NCBI GenBank assembly: GCA_963824805.1
Contig: CAWGQZ010000072.1
Span: 1 to 64,000 of the forward strand
Source of the DNA: DATBAT01 sp963824805
Lineage (GTDB): Bacteria > Acidobacteriota > Terriglobia > Terriglobales > Acidobacteriaceae
Length of the DNA: 64,000 bases
Direction: 5' to 3'
The position numbers and the translations under genes are program-made. Shown in pieces: positions 1-9,627 of this stretch. The first letter of the stretch is position 1; the number at the start of each line of letters is the position of its first letter. The notes under the pieces were generated by a model that ran no database searches, was not told the origin of the DNA, and saw only the letters and a program-made list of their open reading frames with translations.

Positions 1-1068
1 TGCGGTAAGTTCGAGTCCAAAGGGAGTCGCCCCACCCAGATGCGAACCGACACGCCGCCCGTTCCACCACACTTCCGCGCCACTGTAAACCGCATCAAAC
101 GCGATGCGAATGCGGCGTCCTTGCCAGGTGGACGGGAGGTTGACATGCCTGCGGTACCCGCCATCTTTTTCCGCCGTGAAGCCCGCCATCGCCCAATGTG
201 CGGGCACCTGAATCGTCTTCCAAGAACTGTCTTCGAGCTCGGGACGTTCGAATCCCGCAGCTGGGTCGGGCATGAACTTCCACGTACCATTCAACTCAAT
301 CAGAGACTCGCTAGCCGCTGGAACCAGGCCTTGATGAATGTCGCCCGCGTCCACCGTCTTCCTGACTGTTTCGCCATTAACAGTGGCAATAAGCTCGACC
401 GGTCCAGCAAGCCCGGTTGGCATGGCCACGGTGAAATCACCTTCCGTCCCAGTTTTAGCCGTTGCCTTCCAGACCTTTCCGCCCGCGTGCCCGGAGATCT
501 GGATCTCCCCAGAAATTCCGGCGGAACCAAATCCGTCCGTCAAAACGCCGATCATGTTGCCCCGCGCATCCCCTCGTATATCCATCCACGCGGGAGTGCT
601 CTTCGAATAAACTTCGATCTCGCGGATGAGAGCCTTCGCATCGATGCCCGAAATACGAAGCTTCTGGGCGGCTTGCTCCGAAATCCTCTGGTAAATCAAC
701 TTGGGGAGCGGCGTTTTCCCGTCACCAACCTGCCCTAGCTCTCGCCACGCGCCGTTCTGGAATCCTTCTACCGTCAGGTGAGTAAGGTCCGGGGCCCCGC
801 GTTCCGCGTCGAAGCGCCTCAGAACCAGCTCGCGAATCGTGATTGGGCCTTTCCACGAAATTTCCACCCACGCCGGCCGCGCACTCGAACCCGCTACTTC
901 CCAATAGCTCCCCACGGAGCCGTCCACCGCCTGTCGGGGGCCATGGTTCGGACTCTCGTCGGAGGCCTCCACAGCCGTTGCCTGCAGGGCGAGGTTATCC
1001 TGCGCATACAATCCGTGGGACAAAACAGGCAGCAGAAGGACAAAAATCCAGGCTGGTCTCAATCGCAT
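1..1068 (-). CDS. Glycoside hydrolase family 2 protein with N-terminal discoidin-like domain (3' part outside window)
   Basis: An open frame runs from an ATG at 1068 to the window edge, giving 356 visible residues of a longer protein. It begins with a secretion signal (MRLRPAWIFVLLLPVLSHG, then a likely cut after LYA). Next is an F5/8-type C (discoidin-like) module, about residues 25-165, with NLALQATAVEAS and a WVEISW strand. After it comes a GH2 sugar-binding jelly roll, about residues 235-356, with IELNGTWKFMPDP, WKTIQVPAHW and AEVWWNGRRVGSHLGG. The catalytic domain would lie beyond position 1. GH2 enzymes are beta-galactosidases, beta-mannosidases or beta-glucuronidases, and the specificity cannot be read here. 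The gene is divergent from the sugar-acid dehydratase at 1205, and both share a short promoter region holding a palindrome, which suggests joint use of a uronic-acid or galactose-containing glycan. Confidence 0.85.
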   Translation of the reverse strand, partial: MRLRPAWIFVLLLPVLSHGLYAQDNLALQATAVEASDESPNHGPRQAVDGSVGSYWEVAGSSARPAWVEISWKGPITIRELVLRRFDAERGAPDLTHLTVEGFQNGAWRELGQVGDGKTPLPKLIYQRISEQAAQKLRISGIDAKALIREIEVYSKSTPAWMDIRGDARGNMIGVLTDGFGSAGISGEIQISGHAGGKVWKATAKTGTEGDFTVAMPTGLAGPVELIATVNGETVRKTVDAGDIHQGLVPAASESLIELNGTWKFMPDPAAGFERPELEDSSWKTIQVPAHWAMAGFTAEKDGGYRRHVNLPSTWQGRRIRIAFDAVYSGAEVWWNGRRVGSHLGGATPFGLELTA

Positions 1069-1102
1069 GCATTCTCCGGGAAAATAACCAAAAATCTACG
1101 AT

Positions 1103-1120
1103 TTCGGAATATATACCGAA
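1103..1120. promoter_or_regulatory. Palindromic operator candidate TTCGG-N8-CCGAA
   Basis: The 18-bp dyad TTCGG AATATATA CCGAA lies in the 136-bp divergent promoter between the GH2 gene and the dehydratase gene. The pairing extends one base on each side. An equally spaced dyad lies just upstream of the FG-GAP gene at 4086-4103. Binding by a dimeric repressor is inferred; no regulator gene is next to it. Confidence 0.5.
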
Positions 1121-1204
1121 AATGCTTTGACGCCCAGCTATTCCTTAATTTAAAGTTTTTGAGCGTTCCTGCGATCATGACATTTCGCAAGGAATCCCAA
1201 CTCC

Positions 1205-2356
1205 ATGAAAATCGTCAATATCGAAACCTATCTGGTTGGAAACCCCTGGAAGAATTGGCTCTTTGTGCAAGTCCACACCGACGAAGGAATTGTTGGCACC
1301 GGCGAAGGTTCGCTCGGCCATCTTTCCAAGACGGTCGAAACTGCCGTCCACGAAATCAAGCCGTTCATCATGGGCCTGGAAATTTTCCAGACCGAACTAT
1401 TGGTGAGTCGTCTTTCTCGCCAGGTCTATGCCGATGGCGGCCAGATTAAGATGTGCGCCATTTCAGCGCTTGAGATCGCTTGTTGGGACGCGATTGGCAA
1501 AGCGCTGAACCAGCCAATCTATAACCTCGTCGGCGGGCGCTGCCATGACCGCATCCCCGCCTACATCAACGGCTGGTACCGCTGCGACCGCACTCCGGAA
1601 GCCTTTCACAAAGCGGCGAAGTTCGTGACCGACAAGGGATTCTTTGCCATGAAGTTCGATCCCTTCGGCTCCTCGATCGGCCGCATGACCCCGGACGACG
1701 AAGATCTGGCGATCGATCTGATAGCCGCTGTGCGAGACGCCGCCGGCCCCAACGCTCTGCTGGCCATTGAAGCCCACTCCCGCTTCACTCCCTCATCCGC
1801 CATTCGCATCGGCAAGCGCCTGGAGCCTTTCAAACCCGCGTGGTTTGAAGAGCCGGTTCCGCACGGAAATATTCAATCTATCGTTGAAGTCGCTCGTCAC
1901 CTCGACGTTCCCATCGCAACTGGCGAAAGCTTCTCTTCGAAGCAGCAGGTAGCGGAGTTGCTGCGCTATGACGCCATCGACATCATCAACATCGAGCCTC
2001 TCCACATGGGCGGTATTTTGGGCTCACGCAAAGTAGCAGACATGGTGGACGCGCATTACGGCACCGTGATCCCTCATGCAGCACAGGGTCCCATCTGCAC
2101 GCTGGCTTGCCTTCACATCGATATCGCCACCCCAAATTCCTGGGTACAGGAAACCTTCGAAGATTTTAACGAGCCTTGGGAGCTCGATCTCTTGACCCAG
2201 TTCCCGCGCATTATTGACGGATATTTCGAGCTGCCCAAGGGGCCGGGCATCGGTGCGGATCTTAATCTGGAGGAAGTCCGGCGGCATCCCTACCATGAAA
2301 ATCCGGATGTCTCTCTGTTCGAAGAAGACTGGCAGTTCCGCAAATCAAAGAAGTAG
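1205..2356 (+). CDS. Mandelate racemase/muconate lactonizing enzyme family protein (sugar-acid dehydratase, galactonate dehydratase-like)
   Basis: This 383-residue protein of the enolase superfamily abstracts a proton alpha to a carboxylate, using Mg2+, and most likely dehydrates a sugar acid. The N-terminal capping domain covers about residues 1-115 and the (beta/alpha)7-beta barrel the rest. Metal ligands are expected at E189 (AIEAHSRF), the EEP motif at 215-217 (WFEEPVPHGN) and E241 (IATGESF). H191 beside the first ligand and H291 (VIPHAAQGP) are candidate acid/base residues, as in D-galactonate dehydratase. The first ligand is Glu where many relatives have Asp. The family is certain; the substrate (galactonate, gluconate or other) is not. 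It is divergent from a GH2 glycosidase, and its stop abuts that of the convergent FG-GAP gene. Confidence 0.85.
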   Translation: MKIVNIETYLVGNPWKNWLFVQVHTDEGIVGTGEGSLGHLSKTVETAVHEIKPFIMGLEIFQTELLVSRLSRQVYADGGQIKMCAISALEIACWDAIGKALNQPIYNLVGGRCHDRIPAYINGWYRCDRTPEAFHKAAKFVTDKGFFAMKFDPFGSSIGRMTPDDEDLAIDLIAAVRDAAGPNALLAIEAHSRFTPSSAIRIGKRLEPFKPAWFEEPVPHGNIQSIVEVARHLDVPIATGESFSSKQQVAELLRYDAIDIINIEPLHMGGILGSRKVADMVDAHYGTVIPHAAQGPICTLACLHIDIATPNSWVQETFEDFNEPWELDLLTQFPRIIDGYFELPKGPGIGADLNLEEVRRHPYHENPDVSLFEEDWQFRKSKK

Positions 2357-4073
2357 CTACTTGGCGGGACCGGTTTGCCCTTCGGTGATGGTCAGGTAGC
2401 GGTTCATCTCCGGACGCGGGATTCGGTCGATTCGATGGCTCGGCAGTGGCCACTGCACTTCCACCCATTCGATCCGTTGTTTTCCCACCCCGATGATCTC
2501 CCGGGGATCGTGGCTGGAAAGAAAACTTCCGCCCATCACTTTCTGCCGAGAGAATACTTTTCCGCCGGTACTCCACCGCACAATGCTTCCGGCCGCCGCC
2601 GGATTGGCGGTCTTAGCTACCAGCACGATTCCTAACCAGTTGTTCGCGCTTTGCGCGGTGTTCATCAGCAGGTGTACCGGCCCCCCGTTCTCGGTGACGA
2701 CCACGTCGGGGTATCCGTCATTGTTCAAATCCCCAACCGCAAGTCCACGTGCTGAATAACGCCCCGCAAATGCCGGGCCAGCCTCATCGCTCACATTCGC
2801 AGTTTTCGTTCCGCCAACATTGCGCAACAGAAGCATGGGCTGGTGGTAATGAATTCCCGCATTCCTTCCATCCACTTGATCATCCGGATGCCCATGGGAC
2901 AGGATCAGGTCTGGCCATCCATCGTTGTCATAGTCGAAAAAGCGCAGTCCCCATCCGCTCAACATCCGCGTTGCTGGCCCGACTCCGGTTTTCAAATTGA
3001 TGTCGTCAAAACTCTCGTGTGAAGATATTGCGATAGAGCGAGGTCGTCTGCGAATCGATATTCGCCACGATCAAGTCTTCGCGGCCATCGCGATCGAAAT
3101 CGCCCGCATCCACGCCCATACCCGACCTGGCCAGCCCTTCGCTGCTGTAGCCAACGCCTGCGGTAAGCCCGATCTCTTCGAACCCCTCTCCCCTCCGGTT
3201 CAACCAAAGGAAGTTGGGCATGATGTCATTGGAGACAAAGAGGTCAGGATATCCGTCGCCATTGATGTCCGCCGCCACCACGCCCCATGCCCTGCCGGGT
3301 TTGGAAGAAATTCCGGTCTTCTCACTCACTTCCGAAAACTTGCCGCCACCAAGATTACGGAACAGATGGCTGCTCATCGGTTTCAACACGCTCGGGATGC
3401 AATAAAAAGACTGCGCAGGGTTCGCTCCAGGAGACCCCCCACTATAGGACTCACTCACGCCGCAGATTCGATTGTTGGTATAGTTGGCAAACTCACCCAC
3501 GAACAAATCCAACTTTCCGTCAGCGTCATAGTCCAGCCACACCGCGCTCGTCCCCCACTGCGATGCTTGGATTCCACTCGTCTCGGTGGCGTCAGTAAAT
3601 GTTCCATTGCCGTTGTTGTGATAGAGAACGCACCTGCTCATCCCGGAAATAAAAATGTCGGGGTGCCCGTCGCCGTCGTAGTCCCCGATGGCTACGCCCA
3701 TGCCATAGATGTCGGTGGTTATTCCGGCTTCTTTCGCCACATCGGTGAAGGTGCCATCGTGGTTATTGCGGTAGAGGGCCGAGCGCAGCGGTGTTGCCGG
3801 AGAATAAAAAGTACTGGTGCCGGAATTAACCAGGAAGATGTCCATCCATCCGTCGTTGTTGTAGTCGAAGATCGCAACGCCAGCGCCAGTTGTTTCCGGA
3901 AGATAGCGATGCTCTGATCGTCCGTTCTGGTGGGTCCACGTAATCCCGCTTTCCGCCGCACCAACTTCGCGGAAGAGGGGCTTGGTTTCCGCCCCTTGAG
4001 ACACAAGCGCTAGGACAAAGGTGGCGGATATCAGCAAATGCCAAGAGCGGGGAGGAGGCCCAGGAGAAAACAT
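2357..4073 (-). pseudogene. CRTAC1-type FG-GAP/VCBS repeat protein with ASPIC/UnbV C-terminus, frameshifted
   Basis: The N-terminal part (4073-3006) has a signal peptide and repeated DYNNDGWMDIF, DYDGDGHPDIF and DINGDGYPDLF motifs. These are calcium-binding FG-GAP/VCBS blades of a beta-propeller. It ends at a stop right after LYRNIFTREF. The C-terminal part (from about 3010 to 2357) continues with DDINLKTGVG, FFDYDNDGWPDLIL and DLNNDGYPDVV, then the ASPIC/UnbV domain. Removing one base from the AAAA run at 3008-3011 joins them as TREFDDINLKTG, giving about 571 residues, the normal size for this family. The frameshift is therefore either a sequencing error or a very recent mutation. Secretion is predicted; the function of these propeller proteins is not established. 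A TTCGG-N8-CCGAA dyad lies upstream of the start. Confidence 0.8.
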
Positions 4074-4085
4074 AGTGTTGTTAAT

Positions 4086-4103
4086 TTCGGAACATGATCC
4101 GAA
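4086..4103. promoter_or_regulatory. Palindromic operator candidate TTCGG-N8-CCGAA (second copy)
   Basis: The dyad TTCGG AACATGAT CCGAA starts 13 bases upstream of the FG-GAP start codon at 4073. It has the same half-sites, spacing and flanking ATT as the dyad at 1103-1120. This position, close to the start codon, would suit repression. Confidence 0.5.
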
Positions 4104-4279
4104 GCGCTATTGTTCCGCTCCGATGATACTAGATCGATCCTGTCATTCTGGCCGAGGGTGCCCATTTTTCGCGTCGGTGGCGGAAGCTGGGATTCCACAG
4201 ATTTTCACCTCGGGAGAATTTGATTCCCCGGAGGACACAAGCCCGACTGCAAGACACCCCGGCGCTACAATAACCTTCC

Positions 4280-5440
4280 ATGTTTTCCCACCGCACGCAA
4301 TGGAATCTAGCTCCCAACCGCTTCACCGAAGCGCAAATGGAAGCACGGGAGTCTGGCGCAAGAATTCTCGATCTAACAATTTCTAACCCAACGCAAGCGG
4401 GATTCACCTTCGACCACGCCACAATTCTAGGTGCACTGAACCGCGCGGAGTCCCTGCAGTATGATCCCGAACCCAAAGGCCTATTGGTCGCTCGAGGAGC
4501 CGTGGCCGACTACTATCGCGAGCGCGGCGAAGCAGTTGATCCTGACTCTCTGATTCTCACCACCAGCACCAGCGAGGGATATTCCTATTTGTTCCGCTTG
4601 CTCTGTAATCCCGGCGATGAGGTTATGGTGCCCAAACCCAGCTACCCGCTTTTTGATTTCCTGGCCGACCTCGATGACGTAAAGCTGACACCCTATCTGC
4701 TCCTTTATGACCACGGATGGCACGTCGATCTGCCGTCTCTGCAAAATGCTGTGACGAAGCGAACTCGTGCCGTGGTGGTAGTGCACCCAAATAACCCGAC
4801 AGGATCCTACGCCAGTGCCGCGGAGCGCCAAGTGCTGAATAAATTTTGTGCAAAGCACAACCTTGCGTTGATCGTGGACGAGGTTTTTCTGGATTATTCG
4901 CACGATAGCCAAAGGCAACAAAGCTTTGCCGGCAACCTCGAGGCGCTGACTTTCGTATTGAGCGGCCTTTCCAAAATTTCCGGACTACCGCAGATGAAAC
5001 TGGCGTGGATCGTGGTCAGCGGGAGAGATGCAGAATCCGCGCTGGCGCGGCTGGAGGTGATTGCCGATACTTACCTCTCGGTCAATGCGCCCATGCAGCA
5101 TGCCGCGAAGACGCTGCTCGAGCAACGCAGAGGACTCCAGCCAATGTTGCTGCAACGCGTGGGGGAAAATCTGGCGGAACTGGACAGACAACTGGCGGCG
5201 CAGAAAGCCTGTTCGCGGCTGGAAGTCGAAGGCGGATGGTGCGCGACCTTCCGCGTTCCCGCGATCCAATCCGACGAGGACCTCGCGATCGACCTGCTGC
5301 GCGAAACCGGAATTCTGGTGCATCCCGGGCATTTCTACGACTTTCCCCGGGAAGGTTACTTGGTAGTGAGTCTGATCACTCCCGTCCAAGACTTTCGCGA
5401 GGGCGTCCGGCGCCTTCTCGAGCGTTGCAGCTCGCGCTGA
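4280..5440 (+). CDS. PLP-dependent class I/II aminotransferase
   Basis: A 386-residue fold-type I aminotransferase. Visible landmarks are the cofactor-contacting segment TTSTSEGYSYLF (94-105), the HPNNPTG loop (169-175), VDEVF (199-203) and the Schiff-base lysine K232 in LSGLSKISGLPQMK. It would transfer an amino group between an amino acid and a 2-oxo acid in the cytoplasm. The sequence does not settle whether the substrate is aspartate, alanine or an aromatic amino acid. It is a single gene, convergent with the DUF92 gene 3 bases downstream. Confidence 0.85.
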   Translation: MFSHRTQWNLAPNRFTEAQMEARESGARILDLTISNPTQAGFTFDHATILGALNRAESLQYDPEPKGLLVARGAVADYYRERGEAVDPDSLILTTSTSEGYSYLFRLLCNPGDEVMVPKPSYPLFDFLADLDDVKLTPYLLLYDHGWHVDLPSLQNAVTKRTRAVVVVHPNNPTGSYASAAERQVLNKFCAKHNLALIVDEVFLDYSHDSQRQQSFAGNLEALTFVLSGLSKISGLPQMKLAWIVVSGRDAESALARLEVIADTYLSVNAPMQHAAKTLLEQRRGLQPMLLQRVGENLAELDRQLAAQKACSRLEVEGGWCATFRVPAIQSDEDLAIDLLRETGILVHPGHFYDFPREGYLVVSLITPVQDFREGVRRLLERCSSR

Positions 5441-5443
5441 ACT

Positions 5444-6145
5444 CTACCCCGCCAGAAGGATTGCGAGTCCGGCGGCAACACCCGTGCTCAGCAGGTTCAC
5501 AATATCGTTGCTAAGTTTCTGCCGCCGCTCGAACAACGCTCCCAGATAGCTGTCGGCCAGCATGCCCATAACTCCAGCCGCGGCAGCAATCAGTGATTTC
5601 CCCCACGGCAACATGTGCGTAGCCACGCAGACCGATCCAACGACCAACGCCGCCGCCACGCCCGCAGCCGTCCCGGCCAGGCTGATTCCGCCATTGGTTC
5701 CCGCAGGGACCTGCTGCCAGTTGGTTATCAAATGCGCGGCATGTCCACGCGCCTGCCCAATCTCGCTCGACACAGTATCGGCAGCCGCTTCCGACAACGC
5801 CGCCACCACTCCCATCAAGAATGCAACGCGATGGTTCACCGCAAACACCATGGCACACAGACCAGCCACCGCCAGATTTGCCAGCACCTGCGATGCCTTT
5901 CGCCCCTCGCGACGCTCCGCCACCCCGAGTCTGGACTTGCTGCTATATCCCAGACGGGTGGCGCTCCACGTCAATACGAAAACCGACACCAGGGCGGCGA
6001 ACGCCGCCGGACCGGCAAATGCATAAAGCGCAAAACAAACCACGCCACCCGCGACGGCTCCTGAGGCGGTAACGCCGCGCAGCAGTCGTGCCAGCACCGC
6101 GAATGCCAGGGTCACTGCTGCCGCTGTCCAGAAAGGGTAGGCCAT
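5444..6145 (-). CDS. DUF92 family integral membrane protein
   Basis: A 233-residue hydrophobic protein with about six membrane segments. It matches DUF92 (TMEM19-like), the family that includes plant phytyl-phosphate kinase VTE6. Supporting features are the N-terminal ARLLRGVTASGAVAG, the central cytoplasmic basic loop RREGRKASQVLANL, the family signature EAAADTVSSEIGQ, and the C-terminal GMLADSYLGALFERR. In VTE6 the family makes prenyl diphosphates, but most bacterial members are uncharacterised, so a CTP-dependent prenyl-phosphate kinase role is only a possibility. It lies downstream of the DUF1800 gene on the same strand, with a 53-bp gap. Confidence 0.75.
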   Translation of the reverse strand: MAYPFWTAAAVTLAFAVLARLLRGVTASGAVAGGVVCFALYAFAGPAAFAALVSVFVLTWSATRLGYSSKSRLGVAERREGRKASQVLANLAVAGLCAMVFAVNHRVAFLMGVVAALSEAAADTVSSEIGQARGHAAHLITNWQQVPAGTNGGISLAGTAAGVAAALVVGSVCVATHMLPWGKSLIAAAAGVMGMLADSYLGALFERRQKLSNDIVNLLSTGVAAGLAILLAG

Positions 6146-6198
6146 GGGCTTGAGTTGGATTATTCACGAGTCGAGAGCTAAACGGAAAGGGAACTGCG

Positions 6199-8125
6199 CT
6201 ATCTTTTTTGAAATTCGGGCGATCCCAGCAGCAATCCGGTGATGAGCACGGCATTTCCGTCATCCTGATGGCGGCGATTTGCCTTGGGATCATTTAAGCG
6301 GGTCGTAATCGTGGCGTGTGTCTGTTGCGAGACGTCACCGGCGAGTAGACGATCCTCCAACCCAGCAAGAGCTTGATCGGATGTTGGCGGCGTAGTTCTG
6401 GGAGCCGGAGTCGCGTCAGAGTGGATCCCGGGCAACTTTCCCGCCGCCAGTGCCAGCGAGAAATTCATCCGTTCCAGCAGGGCGGACGAATTAACCCAGG
6501 TTTCGGCTTTCATCGAATAGCCCGTTGGAGGCTGCATTCCGTAAAGCGGCATGCCCATGTTTTGCAGTTGTCGAACCAGCGGCAGGGCATCGTCAACCTG
6601 GGCGCCCGTTGCCCGCGCTGCCGAGACTACAAACTCAAGCGGCGTTTTCACTTTCGACCGGTAAGTTTCAGGCTGCCAGAATTCCGGAGAACGAAGCATA
6701 CTCTCCAGCACCTCGCGGATTTCCCCATTCTTCTTGAGGAACGTCTGCGCCATGCGGTCGACCAGCGCCGGTGGCGGATTGTCCGACACAAAGCGCATCG
6801 CCAGCTTGCTGCAAATGAACTTCGCAGTCGAGGGATGGTGCCCCAGCAAATGCAATAGCTCCATTCCTTCTTTTTCGCCATTCGACTTTATGCGATGCCC
6901 AAGCACAAACTTGTCACCCGGCTCATGCATGCGTTCTTCAAAGGCGAAATCGCCACCCTGGCGGGGCTGCTTGATCGTCCACCCGGTAAAGACGCGCGCT
7001 ACTTCGGTGACATCTTTCTGAGTGTAACCGCCGTTCACGCCCAGGGTGTGCAACTCCATCAACTCGCGCCCGTAATTCTCATTGAGTCCGGCCCGCCGGT
7101 TTTTCGGTCGGGCCGGACGGTTCGGCGGAGGGAACCTCCGCCCCCATCGCGCCTGTAACGGTGCCCCAGACGCCGAAGCTGAATCAGGCCCAACGCTCAG
7201 CCAATTGTCCAGGTAAAACAACATGGCTGGACTTTTCGCCGTCGCGACCAGCAGATCTTCAAACTTTCCCATGGCATGAGGACGGATCACATCGCGCTCA
7301 TAGCTCGTCAGTAAATACCGGTCCGCGCCCTTCCCGATGAACACATTGAAGTGGTTGAACCAGAAGTCGGTCATAACCTCCTGCAGCTGACGTTCTCCAT
7401 AAATCGCCCGCAGCAATTTGCTTTCCGAAAGCTCTACATTCACCACCTGCTGCGGGTTGTTTAACGCCATCACTGTCTCTTGCTGCTTGGGATCGAGCCC
7501 ATCCATTAATTCCTGGCGCTTGCCCCGTGACGACCGCGCCAGCGCACGTTGTTCCTCCGGTGACATGGCGAGAATTGCCTTCATCCGCTGGTCGGGCGGC
7601 AGATCCAAAAGCTCCTGCGCCTTTTCATCCACCGCGCGCTTATCGTTTGCACTGTCCTCCGCACTCTCTTGCTTCTCCGCCGTGGCCGTCTGATTTTTCG
7701 ACTCCTGCTTAGCCTGGTAACGCTCCAGTTGTGCCTGATAGACGGCGCGCTTGGTGGGATCGCGAGGCAGCGACTGCTTTCCTTCCGCAATTGCGCGGAT
7801 CAAAATCGGCGGTGGGAAATTCTCCACCAGCTCGCGCGTATTCATTCGCAAGGTTCGCAGCGGCGCCAGCCGGGCGTCGAGAGCGCTGTCATCAATTTTT
7901 TCAGGATGAAGTTGAAGTTCAACCCACTTGTCGATCCCCAGCGCCATCGACGCGATCCGCGTCCCCGGGACGAGGTCCGAAGGTCAGACGGTTGAGCGCG
8001 TGGTAGACGCGCTTGTGTTCGTTCATCTCCAGCGCAGCAGCATTCGGCTTTTTCTTTCCGAACCCGGCACTGGCGCAGGCCAGCCCCAGAACGACCAGCA
8101 CCGCAACGAGGAATGCTCGACGCAT
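6199..8125 (-). pseudogene. DUF1800 domain protein, exported, one frameshift near the N-terminus
   Basis: A DUF1800 protein of about 641 residues after correction. The start is taken as the ATG at 8125; a GTG lies at 8131. It opens with a signal peptide (RRAFLVAVLVVLGLACASAG), then HALNRLTFGPRPGDADRV, the usual DUF1800 opening. It then shifts frame around 7948-7965 and continues as MALGIDKWVELQLHPEKIDD. Dropping one G gives DRVMALGIDKWVE, which matches the family spacing. The main body carries NRPARPKNRRAGLNENYGRE and FTGWTIKQPRQGG, typical of the family. DUF1800 genes usually pair with DUF1501; none is in view. Function is unknown in the family, although a surface or secretion-related role is often assumed. 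The middle is rich in Lys, Glu and Gln (residues about 90-190), probably a linker. Confidence 0.8.
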
Positions 8126-8202
8126 AAACACGAATATCTGAGCCTATGAACCCAACCAAAGAAGGGAAGTTGTGCTGAAATGCGAGCTTATCGATTGAGG
8201 AG

Positions 8203-8237
8203 GAGTGCCCCGTTCAAGCTCTGCTTGGGCGGGATTG
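8203..8237 (+). repeat. GC-rich hairpin repeat, copy a
   Basis: Arms CCCCGTTCAAGC and GCTTGGGCGGG pair across TCT with two G-T pairs. It lies between the DUF1800 start and the HD-GYP stop. It is one of about nine copies in the window; see 40360-40396 for the best one. Confidence 0.65.
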
Positions 8238-8255
8238 TGGGGACCGTATCGCAGC

Positions 8256-9503
8256 CTAAGTCAAATACAAACGACCATGACTCATCCTGTGCTGTAAGGT
8301 CGCGGCCAGCTGATCAATATCCGAAGGCGCAATGTGATGCGCCACTTCGGCCTCAATAAACGGCACTCGGCTGCTGCCGGCGGCGTCGCGCCGCATCAGC
8401 AACAGCAGGGCTTGCACCGCGTCCGGGTCAAACTTCTGCGGCGTCATGCGCACGATCTCGTTCAAGGTTCCGCCGATCGAGAGCGGCTCCCGGTAAGGGC
8501 GCTCGCTGGTCATGGCGTCAATGGTGTCGGCAAGACCAACAATGCGCACTGGCATCGAAACGTCCCCCATGAGCAATCCGTCCGGATACCCCGAGCCATC
8601 GCTGCGCTCATGGTGCCAGCGCACCACCTCAGGTATTCGCGGCCAGGGAAAGGACACTCCCGAGACAATCTGGTGCCCAACCACGGTGTGGTCGGCCATT
8701 TCGCGGAATTCATCCGCATCAAGCGCCGTTGGCTTGCCAAACAAGCGCTTGTCGACCGCGACTTTGCCGATGTCGTGCAAATACCCCGCCGACCGAAGCG
8801 ACGCCACTTCATTCACTTCCATGCCCATGGCCTCGCCGATCGCCGAGGCATAACGGCCCACGCGTAAGGAATGCCCGTGAATGTTCACATGCTTTACGTC
8901 GATTGCTGTGGCAAAGGCCTCCAGCGTGTTGTCGTAAAAGCCATGCATTGAAGCCAGCAACTTGAGGTTTTCAGAAACCCGCTGGGTGATCGTCTGGTGC
9001 AGCGAATGGTTCTGCACCGCCAGCGCCACATAGTTGCCGAGCAGTTCCAGGGCGTCGAGTTCCTCCGCGTCGTAGAGTGCGTTGCCCTCGCGATGCCCCA
9101 GCGCGACCAGCCCAACCAGCTTTCCCCCCACAGTCAAAGGCGCAATGCACTTGAACAGTTCCGGAGCAACATTGCCATTCGCGCTCAGATATTGAGGGTA
9201 CAAAGTCGCGTCAAGAATGATCGGGTGTCGCGCCGTTGCCAGAGCATGAACATGTTTGGGAAGCAGAGGGATTACAGCCGGGTCAGGCATCAGCGCGAAA
9301 CCATCGGCGGCAATGGAACTCAATAACGCAGGTTTGTCACTGAAATTGAAGAGCACGCCTTCGCGGGCGCCGGCAGCCTGCATGAGCGCGCCGATCATGG
9401 TGGCTGCGCGTTGTGGGAACTCACGCTCCGCCGTCATCTCGGGGCCGAGATCAGAGAGCGCTTCCACAGTTCGCAGAAGCCGCCGCAAATTGTTTTTCTG
9501 CAC
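8256..9503 (-). CDS. GAF domain HD-GYP cyclic-di-GMP phosphodiesterase
   Basis: A protein of about 415 residues that should hydrolyse c-di-GMP in the cytoplasm. It has an N-terminal GAF-like sensor (about residues 20-175) and a C-terminal HD-GYP domain. The metal-binding and signature residues are intact: GYLHDIGKVAVDKR, ADHTVVGHQIV, and WHHERSDGSGYPDGL with the GYP triad. The start is uncertain. I chose the GTG at 9503 because the in-frame sequence further upstream to 9794 is repeat-derived and has no protein character; TTG codons nearby are alternatives. The c-di-GMP-related signal sensed by GAF is unknown. It is a monocistronic gene with repeats on both sides. Confidence 0.85.
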   Translation of the reverse strand: MQKNNLRRLLRTVEALSDLGPEMTAEREFPQRAATMIGALMQAAGAREGVLFNFSDKPALLSSIAADGFALMPDPAVIPLLPKHVHALATARHPIILDATLYPQYLSANGNVAPELFKCIAPLTVGGKLVGLVALGHREGNALYDAEELDALELLGNYVALAVQNHSLHQTITQRVSENLKLLASMHGFYDNTLEAFATAIDVKHVNIHGHSLRVGRYASAIGEAMGMEVNEVASLRSAGYLHDIGKVAVDKRLFGKPTALDADEFREMADHTVVGHQIVSGVSFPWPRIPEVVRWHHERSDGSGYPDGLLMGDVSMPVRIVGLADTIDAMTSERPYREPLSIGGTLNEIVRMTPQKFDPDAVQALLLLMRRDAAGSSRVPFIEAEVAHHIAPSDIDQLAATLQHRMSHGRLYLT

Positions 9504-9627
9504 TGACAAGCAGAATGGGGAGCAAACTCCCAGAGCAAAAAAAGAGTAACACGCACGGAAACAATAAGATGCCGAGGTTTGTTGGTTAGTTTGGTGCAGG
9601 ACATAGCGGACTAGGTCAGTGCCCGAA

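Noticed and set aside
2997..3917. 306-codon open frame on the plus strand opposite the FG-GAP gene
   Set aside because: It is a complementary-strand shadow of the FG-GAP repeats, with no Shine-Dalgarno and no family.
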